Source of the DNA: Sedimentisphaerales bacterium
GTDB taxonomy: Bacteria > Planctomycetota > Phycisphaerae > Sedimentisphaerales > Anaerobacaceae
NCBI GenBank assembly: GCA_028282745.1
Contig: JANQHJ010000119.1
Span: forward strand, 1-40,375
Reading direction: 5' to 3'
DNA: 40,375 bases
In this document: one piece after another, positions 25,994-34,422 of the stretch
How positions within the stretch are numbered: position 1 is the first letter of the stretch
Layout of the letters: each line of letters opens with the position of its first letter
The notes under the pieces: generated by a model
Database searches by the model: none
What the model was told of the DNA's origin: nothing
Seen by the model: the letters and a program-made list of their open reading frames with translations, nothing else
Position numbers and translations under genes: made by a program

Positions 25994-26081
25994 AACCAAA
26001 GCTTTCTGAAATCATCCACTGTTTTCTATTCTTGTCATTTCATCCTGATTAAGTAAAACTGATGATTACTTATCATCACCA

Positions 26082-26399
26082 TCAAACATTTTTACGATAA
26101 GCACCTATTGTACTTTTAAATTTTCGTATTTTATTCATTTCCTGCCGGACTTTATCTTTCCGGGCAGCAAAAACCAGACAAAGTTGTTCATACTTCTTCG
26201 CCAGCCTTTCTCTTTGTAGCTGGAAATTCTCCTGTCCTAAAATACCGGAATTCTTTACCTGCTGCATCAAATTCTCAGCTTTAATAGCCAAGCCATGTAT
26301 CTTTGAATCATCTCCCTGCTTGATCAACTGTAACTGTTCATTAATTAGTTGCTCGATCTCTTCTAAAACTAATGAAATATTTTCTACACTGTCTCTCAT
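26082..26399 (-). CDS. Small coiled-coil protein, FliT/FlgN-like export chaperone candidate
   Basis: This 105-residue protein is almost wholly helical, with charged heptad-like segments: VLEEIEQLINEQLQLIKQG in the first helix and LQRERLAKKYEQLCLVFAAR in a later one. Size and pattern resemble FliT, the FliD chaperone, and FlgN, but no diagnostic motif is present. Its ATG overlaps the stop of the TPR gene by four bases (ATGA), so it is translated with the glycosylation genes. FlgN is already encoded at 33546-34067, which leaves FliD or flagellin as plausible clients. The call rests on size, helix pattern and context. Confidence 0.5.
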   Translation of the reverse strand: MRDSVENISLVLEEIEQLINEQLQLIKQGDDSKIHGLAIKAENLMQQVKNSGILGQENFQLQRERLAKKYEQLCLVFAARKDKVRQEMNKIRKFKSTIGAYRKNV

Positions 26400-27034
26400 G
26401 CCGCACCAACCCCTAATTGTCTTGCATGAGCAAGGCTATGCTCAACTTCTTCAAGCAAATTGGCCGCGTCTTTATTGCTCGGTTCCAAGGTGAGAATATT
26501 TCCGAGAATATTACGTGATTCTTCGAACTGCCTGCCCTTCATATATAGAGCTGCAAGCGTAAACATTACCGACGTATCACCCGGATGCATATCCAGATAC
26601 AGCTTCAAATAGTGGATAACCTTATCGAACGAGCCCATCTGACATGATGTCTGGAACAGGCCTAAAAGAGCTGTTAAATTATCCGCATCCAGTTCAAGCC
26701 CCTTTAGATATAGATCAAAGGCCCTTTCGTGATCCTCTCTTTTCTGGGCAACCATAGCCAGGCCAGACCACGCCTCGGCATTTTTATTATCAAGCCTACA
26801 AGCGACACGAAATGCCATTTCAGCATCGTCTAACAACCCGCTTTGTAAAGCTATAACACCCAGGCCTATGTAAGGCCCCGCTTCGTCCGGTCCAAGAGAT
26901 GAGGCTTTGTCATAACACTGTTGCGCTTTTTCGAATTCACCGGTCGAAGCATAACAATCGCCCAGTTCTTTCATTACGTCATAGTGCTGTTTTTCTTTAT
27001 TCCTGGTAAGGAATAGATCTTCGCTTATTTCCAT
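26396..27034 (-). CDS. TPR-repeat protein of the flagellar glycosylation block
   Basis: This 212-residue protein is built from about five tetratricopeptide repeats, for example LGDCYASTGEFEKAQQCYDK, WSGLAMVAQKREDHERAFDL and FTLAALYMKGRQFEESRNIL. It has no signal peptide and no catalytic domain. It overlaps the GT2-TPR gene by ten bases and the small helical gene by four. TPR proteins serve as docking scaffolds; here it may bring glycosyltransferases together with the acceptor protein or chaperone, which is inference. Confidence 0.85.
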   Translation of the reverse strand: MEISEDLFLTRNKEKQHYDVMKELGDCYASTGEFEKAQQCYDKASSLGPDEAGPYIGLGVIALQSGLLDDAEMAFRVACRLDNKNAEAWSGLAMVAQKREDHERAFDLYLKGLELDADNLTALLGLFQTSCQMGSFDKVIHYLKLYLDMHPGDTSVMFTLAALYMKGRQFEESRNILGNILTLEPSNKDAANLLEEVEHSLAHARQLGVGAA

Positions 27035-28587
27035 TGTAATTGCCTTGTTCCAAGTACCCCAACTGCTTTTTCAAGCGCTCCAATAGCACTCGAATAATCT
27101 TTTTGTTTCTTTTTAGCTTTTGCTTCTACTAAAAGCGTGTCAACTGTCGGCCTTACTTCATTCACTTTAGAACTATAAGCCAAAGCTTTGTCATATTGGC
27201 CTGCGTTTAAAAAACTTTCAGCCGCTAAGCTATTCATCCAGATTTCGTTACCGTATTTATTATCTAACAGGTGTTCATAAATGAGCCCCGCCGAAATCCA
27301 ATCCCCATCTTTTTCAAATTTTTGGCCCTGGTTGTAAAGTTCATCGAACTGAAACGGTATCTGTTCAGGCTTGATCTTACCAAGGTGATAGCCGCTTCTG
27401 GCAAGTGATTCTTTAACACTAAGACTTGGGTATTGACGACGAGCATTAACTAAGGCTTCTTTGCGAATTACAACAACCCACAGCTGCTCATTCGATTCTT
27501 CAAGTTCATAACCAATCTCATCCGTCAACCCCTGAACCATTGGATATAACGAATCTTCCACCCACATTTCCTGTATCGGATACCCCCTCGGTACGATCGC
27601 GATATACTCACCCTGACATTTTTCAAGTGAGGTATCTACCTGCTGTTGATATGAAAGCCCCATCGGTGCCGGGACATTTACAAGATTCGGCATCTGTGTA
27701 TTGATAGCCGCAAACTGCTCCGGAGGCATTGGTAAATACACTTCATTAGGATAGCAGGTATTTTTCCAGATCGATCCTAATGCATTACCAGCCTTTTGAT
27801 CAAAACGGTCCGTTAAAAATATGATAGACAGATCATCAACTTTATCCCAGGGTTTAGGAGGCCTGGTCGTGCGTATTGTCATCACGTTCCGGGTGTATTC
27901 TTCCAGGTTTTGCCGCCGCTTTACTGAAATGCGGTCGCTTTTTCCCAATGGAGCATAGAACTCGCCGGTAATATCATGGACGTGAAAGAAATCGGTATAG
28001 AAAACCAGCCGTCTTGTCAAATCCCAGTCGATCAGTACGTTCAAGCTCTCATTGGACGGCCCTGCTTTGTCCAGAAGGTCACGCCGGTGCATTAAGCTTA
28101 CATGCAATGTATGATTAAAATTGAACATGAAGAAACGGTCGAAATCCCTGCTTATCTCGACTATTTTACTCAGCACAGTTCTGCTGCCGTCGGCTCCGAT
28201 ACGGCAATAAACCTTATAGAGGTCGCTGTATGCGAGCTGGCAGTCAGTTTTGTATTCGAGCGTCTCCACTAAAGTGTTGACATGATTGGGATAGAAAAGG
28301 TCGTCGTCCCCGAGATAGCAAACATACTTGCCTTGCGCCTGCGATAAAGCCTGGTTTATACGTACGGGTAAGCCGCGATTTTCCTTGCCGTTAATAAAAT
28401 TGATGCGCTTGTCGCCACAGGCATCAATAATATCACTGACATCCACACCGCCGTCGTTCATTACGAATATTTCAAGATTCTTATACTGCTGATTGACCAC
28501 ACTATCAATCGCTATTGGCAGATAATGAGGTCTGTTATAAGTAGGTATTAATACCGTAACTAATGGGCCGTTGTTGTAATTTGACAC
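27025..28587 (-). CDS. GT2 family glycosyltransferase with C-terminal TPR region
   Basis: The 520-residue protein starts at GTG 28587 with AGG upstream. Residues 5-250 form a GT-A domain of family GT2: VTVLIPTYNRPHYLPIAIDS, VMNDGG, and CYLGDDDLFYP with the DxD-type metal site. Residues about 275-400 look like a second, degraded GT-A-like fold (LSIIFLTDRFDQKAGNALGS) without an obvious DxD. Residues 400-510 are TPR-like. It is twelve bases upstream of, and co-directional with, the GT4 gene and probably adds a sugar to flagellar protein or to the growing glycan. Confidence 0.88.
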   Translation of the reverse strand: MSNYNNGPLVTVLIPTYNRPHYLPIAIDSVVNQQYKNLEIFVMNDGGVDVSDIIDACGDKRINFINGKENRGLPVRINQALSQAQGKYVCYLGDDDLFYPNHVNTLVETLEYKTDCQLAYSDLYKVYCRIGADGSRTVLSKIVEISRDFDRFFMFNFNHTLHVSLMHRRDLLDKAGPSNESLNVLIDWDLTRRLVFYTDFFHVHDITGEFYAPLGKSDRISVKRRQNLEEYTRNVMTIRTTRPPKPWDKVDDLSIIFLTDRFDQKAGNALGSIWKNTCYPNEVYLPMPPEQFAAINTQMPNLVNVPAPMGLSYQQQVDTSLEKCQGEYIAIVPRGYPIQEMWVEDSLYPMVQGLTDEIGYELEESNEQLWVVVIRKEALVNARRQYPSLSVKESLARSGYHLGKIKPEQIPFQFDELYNQGQKFEKDGDWISAGLIYEHLLDNKYGNEIWMNSLAAESFLNAGQYDKALAYSSKVNEVRPTVDTLLVEAKAKKKQKDYSSAIGALEKAVGVLGTRQLQWK

Positions 28588-28599
28588 TTGCTTTACCTT

Positions 28600-30099
28600 T
28601 TAGCGAAAATTCTGCATCTGAACCGGATTAGAAAAAGTATTGTTATTCGGGTATATCTGAGATTTCGACAGCTCGGCTTCCGAATCTATCTGTGATTCAA
28701 GCTGAGCGAAAACACCTCTAACACTGTCTAACTGCTGTTTCTGCGAATATCTTTCTTCGATGAATCTCCTATAGGCAGATGGATCGTACTGTCTGCCCGT
28801 GATCTGCTCGCAGAATTGTTCTGTTGTGTTGAACAGATACTCCTGCGAATATATTTCTGACGCACCGGGGAAATTATGGATCACCGGCTTCAATCCCGCA
28901 GCCATACCCTCCATAATCCCAAGTCCCTGGCTCTCGATAACGCTCGTCGAGATGATGTAATTTTTATCCGCCAACCAGCGATTAATGTCCTCTTGCCAGC
29001 CGTCAAAGATAACAGTTCCTTGCAATCCAAGGGCATCTATCATATGGCTGACATATTGCTCCAAAGTTCCATCCTGAAAAGCCCCCGCTATATACAGCTT
29101 ATACCCAGGGTCAAGATTATGCAGCTTCTGCATGCATTGCAGTAAAAACGCAGGATTCTTAACCATCCTGAGATTGCCGATATACGCAATATTTTTGCCC
29201 CTTTGTCGATTCGAGAACGTTATCTTATCTAAGTCGATGCCGTTCGGGATAGTCAAATGTGTTTTACATTGAATCGCCGCCGGCGCCGCCCTGTTCAGAG
29301 CCTCTTTAACGGCGCTGTTGCCGACCGTTATCAGTACATCGACATTCTGCCAGTTGACCTGCCCTGGAGCGTTCGTATAAGCCTCATACCGATGCAGCCT
29401 GACGATATTTTTACAGACTTTCGGAGCGTTGGTACCCGCCACCGCCAGATCCGTACACCACTCAAACCAGCTTATATCACTCCACTGCATCAACTCATTC
29501 AGTTCCTGCTGGGTCGAGCCTTCGAAAACGCGTATCTCGAAACGCTCGTTGAGATAAACATTGATATGATTGAAAAATGTCATGCCGTCAGCACCACAAA
29601 AGACTGCGATCTTTGGCCTTTTGTTTTTGATGACAGTAAGCATATATCTGATTATCTCCTGGTTAGGCCATAATCTGATCGACCGCAGCAACACTTCCAC
29701 AGCACCGGATTTATTGCCCTGATTGACATACAGGTCAGCAATGCGGTTTATAATATCCGGGCCAAGTGCACCGAACTGCTCAGCGGAATCAAACAGTTTC
29801 TCTGCCTCATCGGGCATCCCAAGGGCGAGATAGACCTCGATAAGATTGCTTACGATGTTGGCATTGTCTGACTGGAACTGATGGGCCTTGAGCAGATACC
29901 CCACCGCTTCCTGCGATCTGCCGAGACAATGAAGGATCGCCCCGGCATCATTTAATGCCTCGCAGTCATTCGGAAAAGAAGAAAGATATGAGTCGATCAT
30001 TCCAAACGCCTCTTCATGCCTGCCCGCCTTGGCAAATTCAAGCCCTTTTTGATAGTTAGTCCTCTCGAAGGAATTCTGCGGAATGTTTGCCTGTGACAT
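28600..30099 (-). CDS. TPR-GT4 family glycosyltransferase
   Basis: The protein has 499 residues from ATG 30099. GGAG lies six bases before this ATG, so an in-frame ATG twelve bases upstream (30111) is less likely. Residues 10-155 are TPR repeats (LEFAKAGRHEEAFGMIDSYL, LIEVYLALGMPDEAEKLFDS). The rest is a GT-B fold: IPNGIDLDKI, AYIGNLRMVKNP, and the ESQGLGIMEGMAAG segment containing the E-x7-E motif of GT4 retaining enzymes. TPR-plus-GT architecture is typical of protein glycosyltransferases that bind their acceptor through the repeats. It is first gene after the sigma-54 promoter and 242 bases downstream of flgL. Confidence 0.88.
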   Translation of the reverse strand: MSQANIPQNSFERTNYQKGLEFAKAGRHEEAFGMIDSYLSSFPNDCEALNDAGAILHCLGRSQEAVGYLLKAHQFQSDNANIVSNLIEVYLALGMPDEAEKLFDSAEQFGALGPDIINRIADLYVNQGNKSGAVEVLLRSIRLWPNQEIIRYMLTVIKNKRPKIAVFCGADGMTFFNHINVYLNERFEIRVFEGSTQQELNELMQWSDISWFEWCTDLAVAGTNAPKVCKNIVRLHRYEAYTNAPGQVNWQNVDVLITVGNSAVKEALNRAAPAAIQCKTHLTIPNGIDLDKITFSNRQRGKNIAYIGNLRMVKNPAFLLQCMQKLHNLDPGYKLYIAGAFQDGTLEQYVSHMIDALGLQGTVIFDGWQEDINRWLADKNYIISTSVIESQGLGIMEGMAAGLKPVIHNFPGASEIYSQEYLFNTTEQFCEQITGRQYDPSAYRRFIEERYSQKQQLDSVRGVFAQLESQIDSEAELSKSQIYPNNNTFSNPVQMQNFR

Positions 30100-30105
30100 T
30101 ATTGG

Positions 30106-30109
30106 CTCC
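30106..30109 (-). promoter_or_regulatory. Ribosome binding site deciding the GT4 start
   Basis: On the minus strand GGAG precedes ATG 30099 by six bases. The alternative ATG 30111 has no Shine-Dalgarno and itself overlaps this site. Confidence 0.7.
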
Positions 30110-30198
30110 ATACATTTTAAAAAACCGGTTTTTCATACGCCCCTATATAACGGGACACATATAGATTCTCTGCGCACAAGAACTCTTTTGATACAAAG

Positions 30199-30214
30199 TG
30201 CAAATGTCGTGCCT
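30199..30214 (-). promoter_or_regulatory. Sigma-54 (RpoN) type promoter of the glycosylation block
   Basis: On the minus strand AGGCACGACATTTGCA matches TGGCACRNNNNTTGCW at 15 of 16 positions, with the same first-base change as the fliO promoter. GG is at 30213-30212 and GC at 30201-30200, ten bases apart. The start is predicted near 30188, giving a leader of about 90 bases before ATG 30099. It lies in the 242-base gap between flgL and the GT4 gene, so the glycosylation genes can be expressed as a late flagellar unit. The rest of this gap shows only a 14-base AT-rich palindrome at 30120-30133. Confidence 0.85.
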
Positions 30215-30341
30215 ATAGCGATAAATAGCCAAAAAACGCAAATATAAGCAGATAAGAGATGTAAGCAGGTTTCAGCGTATAAATTTCAAACAAATGATAT
30301 GTCTAACATAAACCAGTCTTGATACACAACGACCGATAATA

Positions 30342-31523
30342 TCACAGGAAATCCATCAATGATATAGAGAGCAGTTTGCTCGCCATGGAGAGCGACATTT
30401 CGTAGAGTATCTCACGGCGGGACAGGTCAATAGCGAGTTGTGCGATATCGGCCTCTTCGGCACGTGTTATTTCGTCCTCTGTATTGTATTTCAGTGTCTC
30501 GATGTCGCCCTTTAGGTCATCGAGAAAGCCGATCTTGGCCCCTATCATTACGGATTTTTGTATCAGCATCCCGTTAAGTTCATCGATAGTCTCGAAAGCG
30601 TTGTATCGCAGCTCTTCTATTTCAGTGGTGCTGAGCCCGCCGGTTGTATTGAGCTTATCGCGTAATGTGATCAGTGTATCGAAGATATTGTATGTCCCCG
30701 GCACCTGAACCCATTCGGTACCGGTTGAATTGATGCCCGTGGTATCAACATAAAGAATCTCAGTACCATTTGCACCGTAAACAGCCTGGTTGGTACTTCC
30801 GCCAGCTGGTACAACTGTTTCGGTTACTCCGTCGTCTATCGATATACGATAGTTGCTTCCATCGTGAGTGACTATCATAGTAACATCGCCGGTCACATTG
30901 CTCGTTCCAGTACCAGCTGCGGCACCGGTCTGGCCGGTAAAGGTAGGATCGGTTCTTTCATTATTATAGAAAAGCTCCTTGCCTGTATAATAAGCAGTGA
31001 CATCGATACCCGAAGCAATTTCAACATCTCTTCGGGTAGTGCTGCCCTGGTACGTCACGCTCGTTATTAAACCATTGGACTTGGTTACCTCGAAAGGCCT
31101 GGTATTTGTATCACTGCCGCCGAATAAATATTTACCGGTATGCTCAGCATTAGCCGCAGCTACTATTCGCTCAAGAGCGTCATTGATACCTTCAACAGTT
31201 ACATTCGTACCAATACCACCTCCGACACCGCTGGTAATTTCACCTAATAATTGCTTAGCGTCAGCCAGTGCGGTCTTAATGTTATCGATCGAGGTACTCA
31301 TGAATTCCAGGCTACCGCTGGTCAGAGAAATATTATCTATATAATTATCCAGGCTCCTGCCATGAGAACTCATATTCAGGACTCGATAAGCCGCCGATGG
31401 ATCATCGGAAGGCCTGTTGATCCGTGAACCGCTCGATACCTGCTCCTGCAAACGAAAAATCTCGTCCATTTGAAGATTGATAGCGTATTTTACATTACCG
31501 AATAAACTGTTTAGAGTTCCCAT
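30342..31523 (-). CDS. flgL: Flagellar hook-filament junction protein FlgL
   Basis: This 393-residue protein shows the flagellin-like N terminus of FlgL: the INLQMDEIFRLQEQVSSGSR stretch and INRPSDDPSAAYRVL (RP SDDP motif). The C terminus, MASKLLSISLMDFL, matches the SLLDFL end of FlgL. FlgL (HAP3) joins FlgK to the filament. It is longer than the enteric protein (about 317), the extra length lying in a Gly/Thr-rich surface region. It begins nine bases after flgK. No csrA or fliW follows, unlike many flgKL operons. Confidence 0.94.
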   Translation of the reverse strand: MGTLNSLFGNVKYAINLQMDEIFRLQEQVSSGSRINRPSDDPSAAYRVLNMSSHGRSLDNYIDNISLTSGSLEFMSTSIDNIKTALADAKQLLGEITSGVGGGIGTNVTVEGINDALERIVAAANAEHTGKYLFGGSDTNTRPFEVTKSNGLITSVTYQGSTTRRDVEIASGIDVTAYYTGKELFYNNERTDPTFTGQTGAAAGTGTSNVTGDVTMIVTHDGSNYRISIDDGVTETVVPAGGSTNQAVYGANGTEILYVDTTGINSTGTEWVQVPGTYNIFDTLITLRDKLNTTGGLSTTEIEELRYNAFETIDELNGMLIQKSVMIGAKIGFLDDLKGDIETLKYNTEDEITRAEEADIAQLAIDLSRREILYEMSLSMASKLLSISLMDFL

Positions 31524-31532
31524 GGGCTGTCC

Positions 31533-33518
31533 CTAAGCTATGGTCAATAAATAATCCATTGTCTCACGGATCGTAGCTAAAAACTTTGCCATTGAATTGA
31601 ACATCTGCTCGAATACAAGCAACTGAGCTGCTTCCTCATTTATATCGACTCCGCTTACCTCGTCACGCTGATTCGACAGATTCTGAATTATACCTTCAAG
31701 ATTCTGCTTCTGCACATCTCTAAGGGACATCTCCTGTCCAATATCCGTAACGAGCTTTTGATAAAAAGTTTGTATTGTCGTATTGCCAAGCTCGCTTATC
31801 GATTCATCAGCAATGCTCATGAATTTCTCGACATTAAAATTATCAACGCCACCGGCTTCCAGACTCGTCGCAACTCTCATCGGATCGGATACTAAATCGG
31901 AGCAAACGCCTATATCACTCGCACCCGTTCCGCTAAAGAAACAATTCATACCCGTAGCCGCAAGTAGGCCGGGCATGTCCGTATCGGCAAAAACATCACA
32001 CTCAAATTCATCACCAGCCAAAAAATCACCTTCTCCTAACTTCACCTTGACACCATTACCAAGATCAAGCTCTTCGCCTATTGCGTATCCATCTCCCACA
32101 CTCAATGTCGTTACAAGCTGGCCGGAACCATCCGTAACAGCTAAATTTAATGTGCCGTTACCAACTGAACCATTCCCTGTAGCTGTGAAAGTAAGCGTGT
32201 CATTCGAACTGCCCGTATAGGAACCAGATAATTCTATACTGGGGGGATTACCGCTGCTGATTGAACTGGCTGTTGCAGATGGTAGAACTGCCGGCAAAAA
32301 ATCAAATTCATAATTCGAAGCTGACCGCTCTATATGTAAACCATCAGTGTTGTACCAACTATTGATGCCCGTTATGGAATCAAGCTCCGCAGCTACATCG
32401 CTTATCGTTAATCCTATTCCAGCATCTGCCGGAGTGATAGTGCTTAAATCAATACTTCCTCTGGAAACAACCCCAGTTGATGTATCTGTAACGCGAATAA
32501 ATATTTCTCCGCTTGTTATTGGCGGATCCATCTCTGATAAAACCTCGGTAGTCATAGTCCAGCCGTCAAGCCTGCTAAAAGAGCCGTAACTGCCTATACC
32601 CTGAACATGATATTCGTTCATATTCCGTACCAGCTGTAAAGCCATGGTATCCAGGTCATCTGAAACATCCCCAAGCAGAGAGTTTTTCAGATTAATGATC
32701 CCGCCAAGCTTGCCACCACTTATACTTGTCGAATAATTCAAATCACCTTTAATACTAATCCCCAGACTACCATCGGACGTCGTACCAACCTCAATTTCAG
32801 TTGGAATAGTTGCTATGACAACCGCGATACCGCCAGCCGTAACATCGACAACCCCGCTGTCTCTCTCCAGAGTATCAACTCCGATTATATCAGAAAGCTC
32901 CGTGATCAGCTGATCCCGTTCGTCCTGAAGGTTGTCCGCGCCTGTACCTCTGAGCTCAAGTTTCTCAATATCATCATTTAAAATTGCTATCTTATTGATA
33001 AGGGCATTTGCATGCTCTATAAGATTTTCTGCTTCGAGCACAATTTGCCTGTCAAGATCACTCAAAAAGTCACCGAGCGTACGGAACTGGCTTGCCATTG
33101 TCTGGGCGCTTGTTACGGTTTGTTGCTGCCAGATTATTTCACTTGTATTATTACTTAGATCAGAAAGAGCATTAAAGAAATTATCCAATGCCTCGTTCAA
33201 TCCACCGCCGCCAGACAATTCGCCAAACGCTGATTCGACGATCTGAAGCGTTGATAGTTCCTGGTTGATCTGCGAGTAACTCGAATTTTGGCGAAGGATC
33301 TCCTTCTCTAACAGATTATCAATTTTCCTGGTTATACTGCCGGACTCAACTCCTCCACCAAGAACATTAACACCAGATATAGCGCTATATGCGGGATTAA
33401 GATTAAGCCTTTGGCGATGATAACCCGGTGTCGCGGCATTCGCGATATTATTACCTATCGTATCGATCGCCTTCTGCGCTGCCTGCAATCCACTAATGCC
33501 TATATGAAGATTACCCAT
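31533..33518 (-). CDS. flgK: Flagellar hook-associated protein FlgK
   Basis: The protein has 661 residues; enteric FlgK has about 550. The N terminus has the rod/hook family motif ISGLQAAQKAIDTIGNNIAN with ATPGYHRQR. The D0/D1 helices follow, with LDNFFNALSDLSNN. The C terminus has SGVDINEEAAQLLVFEQMF and MAKFLATIRETMDYLLTIA, the standard SGV-(D/S)-xxEE end. FlgK (HAP1) forms the first junction ring above the hook. AGAGG precedes the ATG at six bases. Extra middle residues (about 360-520) are Ser/Gly/Thr-rich and probably surface-exposed. Confidence 0.96.
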   Translation of the reverse strand: MGNLHIGISGLQAAQKAIDTIGNNIANAATPGYHRQRLNLNPAYSAISGVNVLGGGVESGSITRKIDNLLEKEILRQNSSYSQINQELSTLQIVESAFGELSGGGGLNEALDNFFNALSDLSNNTSEIIWQQQTVTSAQTMASQFRTLGDFLSDLDRQIVLEAENLIEHANALINKIAILNDDIEKLELRGTGADNLQDERDQLITELSDIIGVDTLERDSGVVDVTAGGIAVVIATIPTEIEVGTTSDGSLGISIKGDLNYSTSISGGKLGGIINLKNSLLGDVSDDLDTMALQLVRNMNEYHVQGIGSYGSFSRLDGWTMTTEVLSEMDPPITSGEIFIRVTDTSTGVVSRGSIDLSTITPADAGIGLTISDVAAELDSITGINSWYNTDGLHIERSASNYEFDFLPAVLPSATASSISSGNPPSIELSGSYTGSSNDTLTFTATGNGSVGNGTLNLAVTDGSGQLVTTLSVGDGYAIGEELDLGNGVKVKLGEGDFLAGDEFECDVFADTDMPGLLAATGMNCFFSGTGASDIGVCSDLVSDPMRVATSLEAGGVDNFNVEKFMSIADESISELGNTTIQTFYQKLVTDIGQEMSLRDVQKQNLEGIIQNLSNQRDEVSGVDINEEAAQLLVFEQMFNSMAKFLATIRETMDYLLTIA

Positions 33519-33545
33519 TACAACCTCTCATTAAAAAACAAAACG

Positions 33546-34067
33546 CTACAAGCGCAGATTAACAAATGTGTTGTTTCCTTGCCGTTTTTTCGTTCCACTT
33601 GAACTGTAAGTCACCTCGGCAGTTTTGCCGGATTCAAGAATTGTATTCAAGAGCACTCTGTTGAACCTGGCCAACTCTGACATCTGTGAAGCTGTAGCCA
33701 TATGCTCTTTTTGAAGTTTTGCAACCGATGCCTGCAAGCGTTCCCTCAAGGCGGATATTTCAAGACTCAGGCCAGCTGAAGTAAGTTTTTCAAGCCTTGA
33801 AAGCCTTACATCAGCCTCTTGGCAATCGAGCATTATGCTTATTTCCCGTCTTAGCTGTTCACGCTGATTCTTGCTTTGTGCATAGACTTCGGAGTGTTGA
33901 CGTATTCTCTCGAATAAATCATTCAGCCCCTTCTCATCGCGTCGTAGAACCATAGCTCGCATTTCGCTAAGCCATATGATACTCTGCTCCGTGTACTCGG
34001 CATCAGTAGTAAGAATTACCAAAAGCTTCCTGACCTTATTTTCGATTTCTGCTGTTATAGTTATCAT
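33546..34067 (-). CDS. flgN: Flagellar export chaperone FlgN
   Basis: This 173-residue protein is almost all helical with coiled-coil character, the usual FlgN size range. FlgN holds FlgK and FlgL before export, and here it lies directly upstream of flgK and flgL. Visible segments include IWLSEMRAMVLRRDEKGLND, then LFERIRQHSEV and a late FNRVLLNTILESG helix, which matches the common end of FlgN. The tail (SSSGTKKRQGNNTFVNLRL) is basic. Its ATG overlaps the flgJ stop by four bases. Confidence 0.85.
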   Translation of the reverse strand: MITITAEIENKVRKLLVILTTDAEYTEQSIIWLSEMRAMVLRRDEKGLNDLFERIRQHSEVYAQSKNQREQLRREISIMLDCQEADVRLSRLEKLTSAGLSLEISALRERLQASVAKLQKEHMATASQMSELARFNRVLLNTILESGKTAEVTYSSSGTKKRQGNNTFVNLRL

Positions 34068-34411
34068 CCTTTTTCGTCAATAGCCTCTATTCCAGGATTA
34101 ACAGTTTGTTCTGTTTTATTAAGTGACTTATAAATTTCCTGCCACAGGCCCAGCCCGCCGCTGCTCGATATATGCTGCGACATATACATATTGAAAATGC
34201 CTTTGACCTGTGAGAATACTTGGTCTTTTTCGAGTCCCAAGTTGCCAATCGATTCGTTCATTTGATCAAGAAGCTTCTTAACAAACACAGACTCAAAGTC
34301 CTTAGCCAGCTGCTTCTTCCTGCCATCAGAAGCTTTATCGATATCTTCTGTAAAGGGCAAAACCTGAGGCGAAGAAACTGAACCGGTTAGTAAAGTATTA
34401 CTGATATCCAT
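34064..34411 (-). CDS. flgJ: FlgJ-type rod-binding protein without muramidase domain
   Basis: This 115-residue protein carries only the N-terminal rod-binding domain of FlgJ: AKDFESVFVKKLLDQMNESI, then FNMYMSQHISSSGGLGLWQE. The glucosaminidase domain found in enterobacterial FlgJ is absent, as in many alpha-proteobacteria and spirochaetes, so a separate lytic enzyme elsewhere must open the wall. FlgJ caps the growing rod. It follows flgI by eleven bases and overlaps flgN by four. Confidence 0.92.
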   Translation of the reverse strand: MDISNTLLTGSVSSPQVLPFTEDIDKASDGRKKQLAKDFESVFVKKLLDQMNESIGNLGLEKDQVFSQVKGIFNMYMSQHISSSGGLGLWQEIYKSLNKTEQTVNPGIEAIDEKG

Positions 34412-34422
34412 TTCAATTATCC

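Noticed and set aside
26060-26078. TGATGAT/ATCATCA hairpin between the helical protein and kinase genes as a terminator
   Set aside because: The stem is seven base pairs, AT-rich and without a U-tract; an operon break here is possible but not supported.
30120-30133. Palindrome AAAAACCGGTTTTT as a terminator after flgL
   Set aside because: It has only a four-base GC core, no loop and no following U-tract; it lies next to the GT4 start, so it is more likely chance or an operator.
30300-30345. Plus-strand TAAA ... CCGATAA resembling a sigma-28 (FliA) promoter near the flgL stop
   Set aside because: The spacing between the two boxes is about four bases too long, and it points antisense into flgL.
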